64,000 nt of DNA from Streptomyces sp. NBC_01707 (GCF_041438805.1 NZ_CP109190.1:5022001-5086000), one strand, 5' to 3'; shown: positions 16,360-25,490, numbered from the stretch's first letter. Translations and numbers: made by a program. The notes: a model not told the origin generated them from the sequence alone.

Positions 16360-17222
16360 CCGGGACGGTGCCGAACCGCTCGGTGCTGACTCCCGCGCCC
16401 CAGGACACCCGGCACCCGGACACCGAACAGCCCGGCACCGCGCATCCGGACATCACCCCGTGGAGCACCGACCCGTACGCCGACGCACTGCGCAACGGCC
16501 ACGGTCCACTCTTCCTCCGCCGCACGGACGGCTGGCTGCTCCCCCTGGACGTCGAGCGCTGGTGCGGGGGTGCCGACGCCGCCGATCTGTCCGCGCTGCG
16601 CCGCTGCGAAGGGCCGGTCCTCGACATCGGCTGCGGGCCCGGCCGCCTCGTCGCGGAACTGGCCGCGCGCGGCCACCGCGCCCTCGGCATCGACGTCAGC
16701 GAGACGGCCGTCGCCCACACGCTGCGGACCGGCGGATCGGCGCTGCGCCGTTCCGTATTCGATCCGCTGCCCGGTGAGGGCCGCTGGGGCACCGTCCTGC
16801 TCATCGACGGCAACATCGGCATCGGCGGTGACCCGCGCGGGCTCCTGCTGCGCACCGCGGAGCTGCTCGCCCCCGGCGGTCTGCTCATCGCGGAGACCGT
16901 GTCGCCGGACATCGACGAGCGGGTCCGGGTCCGGTTGTACGACGGCCGCCGCCCACCCGGTGGTCCGGACCGTACGGGTGCCGGGGACGGGCATTTCCCG
17001 TGGGCCCGGATCGGTACCCCTGCCCTGCTCCGGTACGCACAGCCAGACGGCTGGCACCCGGTCGATCAGTGGGTGGCGGACGGCCGCCCCTTCGTCGCCC
17101 TGCGCCGCGACCGGAGGGTCCGGACCGTGAGCCAGAGCGCCGACACCGCGAACAGCACGGCCGTGATCAGCAGCCAGTTCCCGAGGAAGACGTCGGGGGA
17201 CAGTCCGCTCGCCGGTTCGTAG
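16356..17222 (+). CDS. Class I SAM-dependent methyltransferase
   Basis: A 288-residue methyltransferase with the SAM-binding motif LDIGCGPGRL (about residues 91-100), the acidic strand-2 end LGIDVS, and the motif IV region VLLIDGNIGIGG. The N-terminal 40 residues are Pro/Thr-rich and disordered. The domain ends near WVADGRPFVALRRDR. The last 40 or so residues are low-complexity and lie over the 3' end of the opposite-strand membrane gene (157-nt overlap), so the original stop was probably lost. ATG overlaps the DUF2064 stop. The substrate is probably the product of the two upstream transferases. Confidence 0.86.
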   Translation: MTGTVPNRSVLTPAPQDTRHPDTEQPGTAHPDITPWSTDPYADALRNGHGPLFLRRTDGWLLPLDVERWCGGADAADLSALRRCEGPVLDIGCGPGRLVAELAARGHRALGIDVSETAVAHTLRTGGSALRRSVFDPLPGEGRWGTVLLIDGNIGIGGDPRGLLLRTAELLAPGGLLIAETVSPDIDERVRVRLYDGRRPPGGPDRTGAGDGHFPWARIGTPALLRYAQPDGWHPVDQWVADGRPFVALRRDRRVRTVSQSADTANSTAVISSQFPRKTSGDSPLAGS

Positions 17223-17581
17223 TGCTTCGCCTGCCGGGTGATGAGCGGGAACCACATCAGCAGGAGCAGCCCGGACAGGAAGGCCGGTACGCGGACGAAG
17301 TTGACCAGGCCGGGGCGCGACCCGAGCGCCACGCGTACGACCCGGTCCGCCGTCGCGTACACCGGCAGCAGCACCAGATCGTGCAGCAGCGCCGACCCGA
17401 CGAACCACACCGCCACGGCGATCGTGTCCCCCTCCAGCAGCCGCACCCCCGCATAGCCCGCGAGTGCGAACGTGGCGGCCAGCAGGACGAGTTGCAGCGG
17501 CCCTTCCCCGTACCGACGCCTGAGGACCGCCCCCGGACCGGTCGCCTTCGTCCGCTTCGTCCGCTCACCGCTCCGTCTCAT
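17066..17581 (-). CDS. Four-helix integral membrane protein
   Basis: A 171-residue protein with four hydrophobic segments (about residues 28-50, 55-75, 95-115 and 135-155) and a charged N-terminus. No catalytic motif is visible. It follows the molybdopterin oxidoreductase with an ATGA overlap and is therefore probably its membrane partner. The C-terminal third is antisense to the methyltransferase gene. Third-position GC is high in the stretch upstream of the overlap, which supports it as real coding sequence. Confidence 0.75.
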   Translation of the reverse strand: MRRSGERTKRTKATGPGAVLRRRYGEGPLQLVLLAATFALAGYAGVRLLEGDTIAVAVWFVGSALLHDLVLLPVYATADRVVRVALGSRPGLVNFVRVPAFLSGLLLLMWFPLITRQAKHYEPASGLSPDVFLGNWLLITAVLFAVSALWLTVRTLRSRRRATKGRPSATH

Positions 17582-18873
17582 CACAGCTCTCCGAACGTCA
17601 GCCGGGTCACCCATTTGGTGTTCAGCACACCCGGCGCGGCCGGCACGATGATGCGTGCCGGAAATCCGTGATCCGGCGACAGCGTCTCGCCGTTGACCGC
17701 CAGTGCCAGCAACGAGCGTGGGTCGCGTACCTGGTTGTCCCGCAGTGCCGCCCTGCGGAACGGCCCACTGCGCTGCACCGACTCGACGAGCACTCCCGGC
17801 GGCCGGTCCGGGTACCCCGCGAGCGCCGCCAGGTCCCGCAGCCGCACCCCGCGCCACCACTGGTCCGAGGTCGACCAGCCCTCCACACAGGCGATCGGCA
17901 GCGCCGCGCTGTACTGGTCCATGGCCAGCAGTTGTTCCCGGGTGAACGTGTGTTCCCCGGAAGGGCCTTGGACGGTCAGCCGCCATCGTTCCCCGGTGTC
18001 GGCCGGGGTGACCCGGACGGACGCGGCCGTCTTGTTGATCTGGAACCCGTTGGGTCCCGACCCGGGGTCGGCGACCCCGCGCGGGGTGAGGAGAGCGGTG
18101 CTCCGCAGCGCGTCGAAGCTCCGTCCCACCGACGTGACCAGCAGGAGCAGCGATCCGGCGCCCACCATGGCGAACGCGCCACGCCGGGAGATGGTGGGCG
18201 CGTCGGGGGCGGGAGCGGTCAACTCATCCACTTCACCGCGCAGTTCCCCGCTGCGCAGCACCCGCACGGCCCGTGGGAGCTTCAGCCCGACATGGGCGAC
18301 GAAACCGGCGAAGAACACCCACGCTCCGTAGAAGTGCAGCGGATAGAACGACCCCGGAAACACGTACTCCAGCTGGATGTTGAGCAGCCCCGTGACGAAC
18401 TCGAACAGCGCGCCGCCGACGAGCAGCAGCAACGAGACCCGTTCCAGCGCATGCCCCACCGACCGGACCGGCGGCAACGCGAAGAGTCTCGGGATCACCG
18501 ACCACAGCTTCGCCAGCAGCACCGGCACGAGCACGATGCCGCCCGTGACATGCACTCCCTGGTCCAGCCGGTACAGCCAGTGCGGCCCGGTCGGCCAGGC
18601 GAAGAGGTAGAACCCCAGCAGCCCCTTGCCCGGCGTCTTGTCGTTGACCGCGGCGAGATCCGGGTTGTACGCGGCGTACGACAGCAGACCCGTCACGAAC
18701 ACCAGTGTCAGCCCGACGAGAAGGACGAGACCGAGCACCGCCGTGAACCGCACGCCGCGCACCGGACTGCGCCAGAACCCGGGCGCCGAAGGCAGCCGTT
18801 CCCGGACCCGGGATCGGTCCGGGAACGACGGGAACGGGAAGCGGGATGCTCTGCTGTGACGTGTGTCGCCCAT
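17581..18873 (-). CDS. Membrane-anchored molybdopterin-dependent oxidoreductase (SUOX fold)
   Basis: A 430-residue fusion. The N-terminal half has five transmembrane segments arranged like a cytochrome b561-type unit, with His residues in YRLDQGVHVTGG and PLHFYGAWVF that could bind haem. The C-terminal half (about residues 265-430) has the sulfite-oxidase/YedY fold; Cys329 in IACVEGWS is the expected molybdenum ligand, and GVRLRDL and DHGFPARIIVP are family motifs. There is no Tat signal of the YedY type, so the domain may fold on the outer face through the membrane part. Expected role: extracytoplasmic redox chemistry, such as repair of oxidised methionine or reduction of small oxides. The substrate is unknown. 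Coupled to the downstream membrane gene. Confidence 0.85.
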   Translation of the reverse strand: MGDTRHSRASRFPFPSFPDRSRVRERLPSAPGFWRSPVRGVRFTAVLGLVLLVGLTLVFVTGLLSYAAYNPDLAAVNDKTPGKGLLGFYLFAWPTGPHWLYRLDQGVHVTGGIVLVPVLLAKLWSVIPRLFALPPVRSVGHALERVSLLLLVGGALFEFVTGLLNIQLEYVFPGSFYPLHFYGAWVFFAGFVAHVGLKLPRAVRVLRSGELRGEVDELTAPAPDAPTISRRGAFAMVGAGSLLLLVTSVGRSFDALRSTALLTPRGVADPGSGPNGFQINKTAASVRVTPADTGERWRLTVQGPSGEHTFTREQLLAMDQYSAALPIACVEGWSTSDQWWRGVRLRDLAALAGYPDRPPGVLVESVQRSGPFRRAALRDNQVRDPRSLLALAVNGETLSPDHGFPARIIVPAAPGVLNTKWVTRLTFGEL

Positions 18874-19048
18874 GCCCCGAAGCTATGCCCGGGCGGCCGG
18901 ACCCGGGCCCGCACGACTCCTGACGAAACGCTGACGTCACTCCCCGCGACGGCCAACCGGGCCAAGATCTCCGGGCCGGATCTGACAGTTCGGTGACGTG
19001 GCCCGGTTGCACCGGCCGCAGCCGCGCCGACCCGCATAGCGTGCCTGC
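18874..19048. promoter_or_regulatory. Divergent promoter region
   Basis: This 175-nt gap separates the oxidoreductase (minus) from the membrane glycosyltransferase-like gene (plus). CATAGCGT lies about 10 nt before the GTG at 19049 with no Shine-Dalgarno sequence, compatible with a leaderless start. Nothing else is evident. Confidence 0.35.
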
Positions 19049-20449
19049 GTGAAGACCGAGGAACGCACCACCGGCCAGCACCCCCCGCAGCAGCGCACCA
19101 CCGGCCGCCGCGGCGATCTGGTCGCCGCCGCCGCGGGTGTCCTGCTCGTCACCGCGGCCGTCCTGATCGGGCGCGCGATCCAGGACGCCCACGGGACCCT
19201 GGTCGCCCACTGGCCGCCCCTGCTGGCGTCCTGGTATCCGCACACCGGCCCCGGCACCCCGGCCGCCGTCGTCGTAGCCGCGGCCGTCGTCGCGTACGGG
19301 CCGGGCCTCGCCGACCGGCTGCCCTGGCGGGGCCTGCTCGGCACCGCGTGGGCCGCCTCCCTGGTCTGGATCGTCTCGCTGGCGATGATCGACGGCTGGG
19401 GCCGGGGCATCGCCGACCGGCTCACCACGAAGCACGAATATCTCCAGGTCATCGGCCGATTCAGTGACATCGGGGCGGCCCTGCGCGGCTTCACCGGCCA
19501 CATCCTGATCGGCCGTCCGGACAACTGGCCCGCGCATGTCGCCGGTCATCCGCCGGGCGCCACGCTCACCTTCGTCCTGCTGGACCGGATCGGACTGGGC
19601 GGCGGCGGATGGGCCGGCGTCTGGTGCATCGTGCTCGGCGGCTCCGCGGTGGTCGCGGCGCTGATCGCGGTGCGCGCCCTGGCCGACGAACGCCTGGCGC
19701 GGGGCGCCGCGCCGTTCCTCGTCCTCGCGCCGATGGCGGTCTGGACGGGGGCCTCCGCGGACGGCTACTTCGCCGCGGTCGCCGCATGGTCGGTCGCGCT
19801 CCTCGCCGTGGCGACGACGCGCCGGCCCCACAGCCCCCGCCGGGCCGCCGCGGCCGCCCTCGGTTCCGGGCTGCTCTACGGCCTGACCTGCTACCTCTCG
19901 TACGGTCTGACGCTCATCGCGCTCCTGCTCCTCACCGTCCTCCTGCTCACCCGCACGGCCCGCCCCGTACCCCTCTTCCTTCTCGGGGCACTCGTCGTCC
20001 CCGTCGCGTTCACCCTGGCGGGCTTCAACTGGTGGGAGGGGTACCGGCTGCTGGTCGAGCGGTACTACCAGGGGGCGGGCGGGATCCGTCCGTACTCCTA
20101 CTGGGTCTGGGCGAACCTCGCGGCCACCACGGTCTCGGCCGGACTCGCCACGGTCGCCGGCCTCCGCCGGGCCGCGACCGGTGCACCGGGATCGGTTCGC
20201 GCCCTGCGCACCGGCACCACCTCCGCCCGGCACCGGCTGATCCTCCTCACCCTGGCCGCGCTCCTCGCTCTCCTCGTCGCGGATCTGTCCGGGATGAGCA
20301 AGGCGGAGACGGAACGCATCTGGCAGCCGTTCGTCCTCTGGCTCCTGCCCGCCGCCGCGCTGCTTCCCCCTGACACCCGACGCGGCTGGCTGATCGCGCA
20401 GGCCGTCGTAGCCCTTCTGGTCAACCATCTTCTCTGGACTGGGTGGTGA
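19049..20449 (+). CDS. Polytopic membrane protein, GT-C-like
   Basis: A 466-residue protein with about eleven hydrophobic helices. After the first helix (about residues 26-44) a long periplasmic-type loop occurs, and later VAGHPPGATL and ADGYFAAVAAWSV resemble the loops of streptomycete membrane glycosyltransferases. The usual acidic catalytic motif of GT-C enzymes is not clear, so I call it GT-C-like only. GTG at 19049 is used because it begins family-like sequence. It is divergent from the oxidoreductase pair and 61 nt upstream of a GNAT gene on the same strand. With the GT2, DUF2064, methyltransferase and epimerase genes it fills a region rich in surface-carbohydrate functions. Confidence 0.7.
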   Translation: MKTEERTTGQHPPQQRTTGRRGDLVAAAAGVLLVTAAVLIGRAIQDAHGTLVAHWPPLLASWYPHTGPGTPAAVVVAAAVVAYGPGLADRLPWRGLLGTAWAASLVWIVSLAMIDGWGRGIADRLTTKHEYLQVIGRFSDIGAALRGFTGHILIGRPDNWPAHVAGHPPGATLTFVLLDRIGLGGGGWAGVWCIVLGGSAVVAALIAVRALADERLARGAAPFLVLAPMAVWTGASADGYFAAVAAWSVALLAVATTRRPHSPRRAAAAALGSGLLYGLTCYLSYGLTLIALLLLTVLLLTRTARPVPLFLLGALVVPVAFTLAGFNWWEGYRLLVERYYQGAGGIRPYSYWVWANLAATTVSAGLATVAGLRRAATGAPGSVRALRTGTTSARHRLILLTLAALLALLVADLSGMSKAETERIWQPFVLWLLPAAALLPPDTRRGWLIAQAVVALLVNHLLWTGW

Positions 20450-20510
20450 CGGAATGCCACGTGGCCGAACAGGGTCCTTGAACCGATCGCGCACCGGGTA
20501 CAGGTGACCC

Positions 20511-21362
20511 GTGCCGACATTCGAGATCACCACAGCAAGCGCCGACGACATCGAGATGCTGGGAGAGTGGGCCCACGCCGAGGGCTGGAACCCGGGCCGG
20601 ACCGACGGCCAGGCCTTCTTCGCCACCGACCCGCGCGGCTTCCTCATCGGCCGGCTCGACGGTGCGCCCATCTCCTCCGTCTCCGTCGTCCGGTACGGCT
20701 CCGGCTCCGGGTTCCTGGGTTTCTATCTCACCCGCCCGGAACTTCGCGGCCAGGGTTACGGCATCCAGGTCTGGCGCGCCGGAATGGACCGGCTCGCCGG
20801 GCGCAACGTCGGGCTCGACGGCGTCGTCGCCCAGCAGGCCAACTACCGGAAGTCCGGATTCCGCCCTGCCTGGACGAACATGCGGTGGGTCGGCCGGCCG
20901 GCCGAGGACATCGGCGTACCGCCCGGCCTCACGCTCGTCGACGCCCGCTCGCTCCCCTTCGACCGGCTGGCCGTCTACGACCGGCGCTTCTTCCCCGCCG
21001 AGCGCGACAGCTTTCTCGCCCCGTGGATCGCCGCACCCGGGCGCACCGCCCTCGCCGCCGTCGGTGACGACGGGGAGTTGCGGGGGTTCGCCGTGATGCG
21101 CCCCTGTCGTACGTCGTCGCGCATCGGGCCCCTCCACGCTTCTTCGCCCGAAGTGGCCGCCGCCCTGGTGAGCGCTCTCTCGGCCACCGCAGCGGACACC
21201 GAGATCGCCGTCGACGTACCCGACATCAACCCGGCGGCGGTCACGCTCGCCGAACAGCTGGGCCTCGTACCGTCGTTCGAGACGGCCCGCATGTACACGG
21301 GCCCGATGCCGGACGTCGATCACACCGGGCTGTTCGGCATCACCAGCCTGGAACTCGGCTGA
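20511..21362 (+). CDS. GNAT N-acetyltransferase with a second C-terminal domain
   Basis: A 283-residue acetyltransferase. The N-terminal GNAT domain (residues 1-130) has the acetyl-CoA binding loop in TRPELRGQGYGIQVW (R/Q-x-x-G-x-G/A type), then GLDGVVAQQANYRKSGF. The C-terminal half (about 145-283) resembles the second GNAT-like domain of two-domain proteins, with FRGFAVMRPC-type strand GELRGFAVMRPC and LAEQLGL near the end. The acceptor substrate is unknown. It follows the membrane gene by 61 nt but probably has its own promoter. Confidence 0.88.
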   Translation: MPTFEITTASADDIEMLGEWAHAEGWNPGRTDGQAFFATDPRGFLIGRLDGAPISSVSVVRYGSGSGFLGFYLTRPELRGQGYGIQVWRAGMDRLAGRNVGLDGVVAQQANYRKSGFRPAWTNMRWVGRPAEDIGVPPGLTLVDARSLPFDRLAVYDRRFFPAERDSFLAPWIAAPGRTALAAVGDDGELRGFAVMRPCRTSSRIGPLHASSPEVAAALVSALSATAADTEIAVDVPDINPAAVTLAEQLGLVPSFETARMYTGPMPDVDHTGLFGITSLELG

Positions 21363-21469
21363 CCGCCCGGCCCGCCAGGGTCTCTCGTTCGGATCAGGCC
21401 GGATCAGGGAGCGAGGTCCGGTGCGTTCAGCTGCAAGGCGAAGGAAGGCGCCCATGCGGAGCGAATGGG

Positions 21470-21506
21470 GTCTCCCCTGCTCGAGCGAAGCCGAGAGCTC
21501 GGGGAG
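21470..21506. repeat. Streptomycete interspersed imperfect palindrome
   Basis: CTCCCC (21472-21477) and GGGGAG (21501-21506) flank an inner segment reading TCGAGCGAAGCCGAGAGCTC. I remember this element recurring in intergenic regions of many Streptomyces genomes. Here it lies between the convergent GNAT and YunG-like genes and may help termination. Confidence 0.5.
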
Positions 21507-21573
21507 AACCGACGACAACGCGGCAGGTGTGCCTGCCAGGCCCCCGAGCCCAGCACGGTCCGAACTTGAGGCC

Positions 21574-21963
21574 CTAGCGCCGGAGCTTGTCCAGCACCCG
21601 GTCACGGAGCAGTTCGTACTCCTCGCGCAGCCGTACGATCTCCGCCGGCCGGGGTATCACCGTGCCGCCCGAGACGATCTCCTCCGGCCCGAACTGCTCC
21701 CGCGTGAGGTCGATCTCCACGCCCGCGCCCAGCCGGTTCCACCAGTGGAAGTCCGTGCGCTCGCCGTGGACCCGCACCTCGCCGCGGATCAGCTCGCCGC
21801 CCAGCAGGTCGTTGAGCACCATGGCGGTGACCCCGCACTGGTCGCGGGCCGGGTTGTCGGCCGTCCAGTGCGGCCGGTGGTCAGGTGTGGCCGTGTCGGC
21901 GCCCCAACTGGCGCGGACGGCGGCTTCGATGTCGGCGAGAAGCAGCGGCTTCGAGGACTCCAT
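21574..21963 (-). CDS. YunG-like protein
   Basis: A 129-residue soluble protein of the YunG family. Features are DQCGVTAMVLNDLLGGELI (a conserved Cys in a helix), HWWNRLGAGVEIDLTREQF (His/Asp-bearing strand) and a charged C-terminal helix, EIVRLREEYELLRDRV. The Cys-His-Asp order recalls papain-like hydrolases, but activity is unproven. ATG at 21963 has GAGGA about 8 nt upstream; the ATG-less extension to 21993 is less likely. It lies 33 nt downstream of the SpoIIE-type phosphatase on the same strand. Confidence 0.8.
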   Translation of the reverse strand: MESSKPLLLADIEAAVRASWGADTATPDHRPHWTADNPARDQCGVTAMVLNDLLGGELIRGEVRVHGERTDFHWWNRLGAGVEIDLTREQFGPEEIVSGGTVIPRPAEIVRLREEYELLRDRVLDKLRR

Positions 21964-21996
21964 GGCACCGATCCTCGCAGCGACCACTGACACCCC

Positions 21997-23775
21997 CTAG
22001 AGAATGTCCTGTTCCGGGGCCGGGAGCCGGGACCGTGAAGCCAGCACCGCGATGTCGTCCTCCGCGCCATGACCGAACTTCTCCAGCGCCTCGTCCAACA
22101 GATCGTCGAGGCTCCCGCCGGCCGGCAGGGCCAGCTCCGTGAGCCGGCGCACCGATACGTCGATGTCCTCGCCCCGCCGCTCCACCAGACCGTCGGTGTA
22201 CATGAACAGCACCGTCCCCGGAGCGCACTCCACCAGCGTCGTCGCGTACCCGCCCAACCCGGTGCCGAGCGGCGGTCCCGCAGCTATGTCGCCCAACCTG
22301 GTCCCCCCGGCCACCGGGTCGATGAACACCGGCGGCAGATGCCCGGCGCTCGACACCTCGCACATCCTGCTGTACCGGTCGACGACCACCAGCAGGCAGG
22401 TCGCCGCCCGGTCCGGACCCGACCGCTCCACCATCCGGTCGAGCTGCTCCAGGATGCGGTGCGGCGGCAGCAGCTCGTCGGCGAGCAGCCGGAGCAGGGA
22501 CCGGTAGTGGCTCATCGCGACCGCCGCCTCCACGCCGTGCCCCATCACATCGCCCATCGCCTTGAGATGGCGCCCGTCCGGCAGCGGGATGACGTCGAAC
22601 CAGTCGCCGCCGACCATCACGCCGCGGTCGGCCGGCAGATAGCGGGTGGCCACCTCGATGTGCGGGTGCGGCAGACGCGGCTCGGACAGCAGGGAACGCT
22701 GCAGTTCCAGGGCGATGGTGTGCTCGTGGGCGTAACGCCGGGCGTGGTCCAGATCGACGGCGGCCCGCCCGGCGAGTTCCCGGGCGATCACCACGTCCTC
22801 GTCCGAGAACGCCGGCGAGTCCCCCGCCCGGATCAGGCCGAGGACGCCGAGCGGCCCGCCGCGCACCGAAAGCGGCACGACCACGGTCGAATGCATGCCG
22901 AGGGCGCGGTAGGCGACGACCCGTTGGGGGTTGGCGGCGGAGCAGCTGAGCCGCATGTCGTCGTTGAGGTTCTCGATGACGGGCTGATCCGTCGCCAGGC
23001 ACCGCTGGACGGCGGAGTCCTCCTGGTAGTCGATGTACTCACCGGTCAGCCCGAACTCCTCCACACCGTCCCGCAGTCCGGCGGTCGCCGAGATCGCCGC
23101 CCGGCGCAGCCGCAGCATCCCCGGCGGCGCGGGGCGTACCGGACGTGCCACGTCCGGCAGGAAGACCTCGACCGTCGCGAGGTCCGCCAGCGCCGGTACG
23201 ACGAGGTCCACGAGTTCCGCGCAGGTGGTGTCCATGTCGAGCGTCGTGCCGACGCGGTCGACCGCGCTGTCGAGAAGGGTCAGATTCCGCTTGGCCTGTT
23301 CCAGCTCGCGCCGCTCCTCGTCCGAGGCCTTCACCTCCAGCACGATCCCCGCGACGCCCACCACCTGCCCGCCCACCTCCAGCCGGTGGTACGCGCCGTG
23401 CCAGTACCGCCGGGCCGTACCGGACGCCGCGGGCGTGTATCCGCTGGAGGTGATCTCGCGGGGTTTCCCGTCGGCGAGGACCGCCCGCATCATGTCCTCC
23501 CGTGCATCGATGTGGGGCAGGACCTCGGAGACGGTACGTCCGAGGTGTTCCGCCGCCGGGATGCCGTTGAGCCGTTCGAGAGCCGGGTTGACGTACAGGA
23601 AGCGCAGCTCGGTGTCGAGGACGCCCACCCCGGCCGTGGTCCCGTCGATCAGCGTCGCCAGGGCCGCGAGGTCGAACGGTGGCCGGCTGTCGGCGTACGC
23701 ATCGGCCTGCACGAGCACCTCCTGGATCGGGGCGCGGGCCGCCCGCCGGCCCGGCCTTTCATGGTCGGCCGCCAC
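21997..23775 (-). CDS. PAS-GAF-SpoIIE serine phosphatase
   Basis: A 592-residue signalling phosphatase. A PAS domain (about residues 35-155) contains TTAGVGVLDTELRFLYVNPAL. A GAF domain (about 170-335) includes HSTVVVPLSVRGGPLGVLGL. A PP2C/SpoIIE domain (about 370-585) has VMVGGDWFDVIPL and AMGDVMGHGVEAA (metal-binding Asp and Gly-His), FMYTDGLVE and AEDDIAVLA. All metal-binding aspartates appear present. There is no kinase or anti-sigma ATPase domain, unlike some streptomycete relatives. It would dephosphorylate an anti-sigma antagonist in response to a ligand sensed by PAS or GAF. No partner sigma factor is nearby. Confidence 0.93.
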   Translation of the reverse strand: MAADHERPGRRAARAPIQEVLVQADAYADSRPPFDLAALATLIDGTTAGVGVLDTELRFLYVNPALERLNGIPAAEHLGRTVSEVLPHIDAREDMMRAVLADGKPREITSSGYTPAASGTARRYWHGAYHRLEVGGQVVGVAGIVLEVKASDEERRELEQAKRNLTLLDSAVDRVGTTLDMDTTCAELVDLVVPALADLATVEVFLPDVARPVRPAPPGMLRLRRAAISATAGLRDGVEEFGLTGEYIDYQEDSAVQRCLATDQPVIENLNDDMRLSCSAANPQRVVAYRALGMHSTVVVPLSVRGGPLGVLGLIRAGDSPAFSDEDVVIARELAGRAAVDLDHARRYAHEHTIALELQRSLLSEPRLPHPHIEVATRYLPADRGVMVGGDWFDVIPLPDGRHLKAMGDVMGHGVEAAVAMSHYRSLLRLLADELLPPHRILEQLDRMVERSGPDRAATCLLVVVDRYSRMCEVSSAGHLPPVFIDPVAGGTRLGDIAAGPPLGTGLGGYATTLVECAPGTVLFMYTDGLVERRGEDIDVSVRRLTELALPAGGSLDDLLDEALEKFGHGAEDDIAVLASRSRLPAPEQDIL

Positions 23776-23903
23776 GCCTCACCCCGCATCCGCACGGATC
23801 TGCGGTTCCGTGCCCGGCCGATCACCTCGTGAGCACCGCGAGCCTCGTCCCGGCCGCGTTCCCCGTCACCGGCCCGGTGAAGGCCGACCGGCCGCGCGTC
23901 ACG

Positions 23904-24632
23904 TCACGAGCGGCGCGTGGCCGTGCTGTCCCTGCCGCGCAGCCGGTCGTAGTCCAGCGTGCCGTCCGACGCCGGCGCGTCCAGCGGCAGCCGGAGGGCG
24001 GCGTCGACCGCCGCCGGCAGCGCCGACAGTCCCAGCAGCCCCCTCACCAGGCCGGTCGTCATCGTGTGCCACGCCCGGGCCCGACGGAGCATCGCGTGGT
24101 CGCTGGCGCGGATCGTCACCAGACAGGAGCGGGCACCCGCCCGGCGGGCCCGCGTGGCGAGGGACTGGGAGGCCTGGGGGCTCGTCACACGGTCACGGTT
24201 GCTGTGCAGCAGGACGACGTCCCGGTCGGCGAGCTGGGTGACCGGATCACCGGGCGGACACCACGGCGCAAGGCCGACCACTCCTCGCACCAGGGGGTGC
24301 CCGGCCGCGCGCAGGGCGGCCCGGGCACCCATCGAGTGCCCGACGAGCACGACCGGCACCTCGCCGAACTCGCGGCGCACGCCGTCCAGCGCACGTACGG
24401 CATCGTGCAGGGCGTCCTCCCGGGACCCGTTCCACCCGCGGTGTCCGTACCGGACCTCCTGTACCGCCACATCCACCGGTTCGTCCCGGGTCCCACGGAC
24501 CACGCCCCGCGCGAACGGCCGCATGCGCAGGGCCGGAAGGTTCAACGGCCCGGGCGGGGGAGGCCCCAGACCCGTCTCGCGCCCGCCGTGCAGAAGGAGT
24601 ACCACCGCCGACGGCGGTCGCCGATCCGCCAT
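23904..24632 (-). CDS. Alpha/beta hydrolase
   Basis: A 242-residue hydrolase. VVLLLHGG supplies the oxyanion region, VVLVGHSMGARAAL contains the nucleophile Ser in GHSMG, LLHSNRDRVTSP the acid loop, and ASDHAML the catalytic His. ATG at 24632 is preceded by AGGAGG at good spacing; the longer frame upstream runs into the divergent peroxiredoxin promoter. No signal peptide. Substrate unknown. It is divergent from the peroxiredoxin gene (97 nt between starts). Confidence 0.87.
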   Translation of the reverse strand: MADRRPPSAVVLLLHGGRETGLGPPPPGPLNLPALRMRPFARGVVRGTRDEPVDVAVQEVRYGHRGWNGSREDALHDAVRALDGVRREFGEVPVVLVGHSMGARAALRAAGHPLVRGVVGLAPWCPPGDPVTQLADRDVVLLHSNRDRVTSPQASQSLATRARRAGARSCLVTIRASDHAMLRRARAWHTMTTGLVRGLLGLSALPAAVDAALRLPLDAPASDGTLDYDRLRGRDSTATRRS

Positions 24633-24729
24633 ACGTACCTCCTGGTCGCGGAAGCCTCCACCGTACCGAGCATGCTGTACCCGGATATCGCCGAACGCCG
24701 TACATCCGTCGCACACAAGGGGACCCGCC

Positions 24730-25281
24730 ATGGGATCGTCACCACAAGTCGGCCAGCCCGTCCAGGACTTCACACTGCCGGGCGGAACGCTCACCGGAGA
24801 CACGTTCGAACGCAGCGACTACACACTCTCGGCCGCCCGCGGCCGTACCGTCGTGCTCGCCTTCTACCCCGGCGACAACACGACCGTCTGCACCAAGCAG
24901 CTCTGTTCGTACTCCTCCGGCATGGAGACCTTCACCGGTCTCGACGCGGAGGTCTGGGGAATCAGTCCACAGGGTGTGGACAGCCATGAGTCGTTCGCCC
25001 GCACATACGGTCTGCGGATGCCGCTGCTCGCGGACACCGGGCGGGAGATCGCGCGGGCGTACGGGATCACGGCGCCCGGGATCGGGGTGCGCCGAGCCGT
25101 GTTCCTGATCGGGCCGGACGGAGTGCTGCGGTGGAAGCATGTCGCGGTCCTCGGGGCCACCTTCCAGTCCCTGGACACGCTCGCCGAGCACATCGCCGGC
25201 ATCAAGGGCCCGACGGGCGGCCTTGCTTCACCCACACCCGAGCAGCCGGCCGACGACGGCGGGACCGGGACCACCGACTGA
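24730..25281 (+). CDS. BCP/AhpC-family peroxiredoxin
   Basis: A 183-residue thiol peroxidase that reduces hydrogen peroxide and organic hydroperoxides. The active site PGDNTTVCTKQLC has peroxidatic Cys54 and a Cys59 five residues later, the resolving position of BCP-type enzymes. VWGISPQGVDSHESFARTYGL is the second conserved block, and VFLIGPDGVLRW the third. The C-terminal 20 residues are a disordered Pro/Thr/Asp tail. A terminator hairpin lies 18 nt downstream, so it is monocistronic. Confidence 0.92.
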   Translation: MGSSPQVGQPVQDFTLPGGTLTGDTFERSDYTLSAARGRTVVLAFYPGDNTTVCTKQLCSYSSGMETFTGLDAEVWGISPQGVDSHESFARTYGLRMPLLADTGREIARAYGITAPGIGVRRAVFLIGPDGVLRWKHVAVLGATFQSLDTLAEHIAGIKGPTGGLASPTPEQPADDGGTGTTD

Positions 25282-25298
25282 CGGCGCCACCCACCCCA

Positions 25299-25333
25299 CG
25301 TGCCCGGCGGTGAGCAGGAGGCCGCCGGGCACG
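25299..25333 (+). terminator. Terminator of the peroxiredoxin gene
   Basis: A perfect 12-bp stem: CGTGCCCGGCGG (25299-25310) pairs with CCGCCGGGCACG (25322-25333), 11-nt loop. Confidence 0.75.
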
Positions 25334-25490
25334 GCTGTGTCCGGGCCCCGATCGGCGCGGCGTGGGCGGGTGCCGCGGGTGGTCCATGACACGTGTCCCG
25401 CAAACGGCGGAAGTCTCCGGTTAAGGTAATGGGACATTAAAGAGATCGCCAAGTGCGTCGCTGTGCCGTCGTGCGCCTCGGGAGGAAGCC

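Noticed and set aside
25294..25306. Second CACGTG core resembling parS
   Set aside because: Flanking bases disagree with the consensus on both sides; the sequence belongs to the terminator stem.
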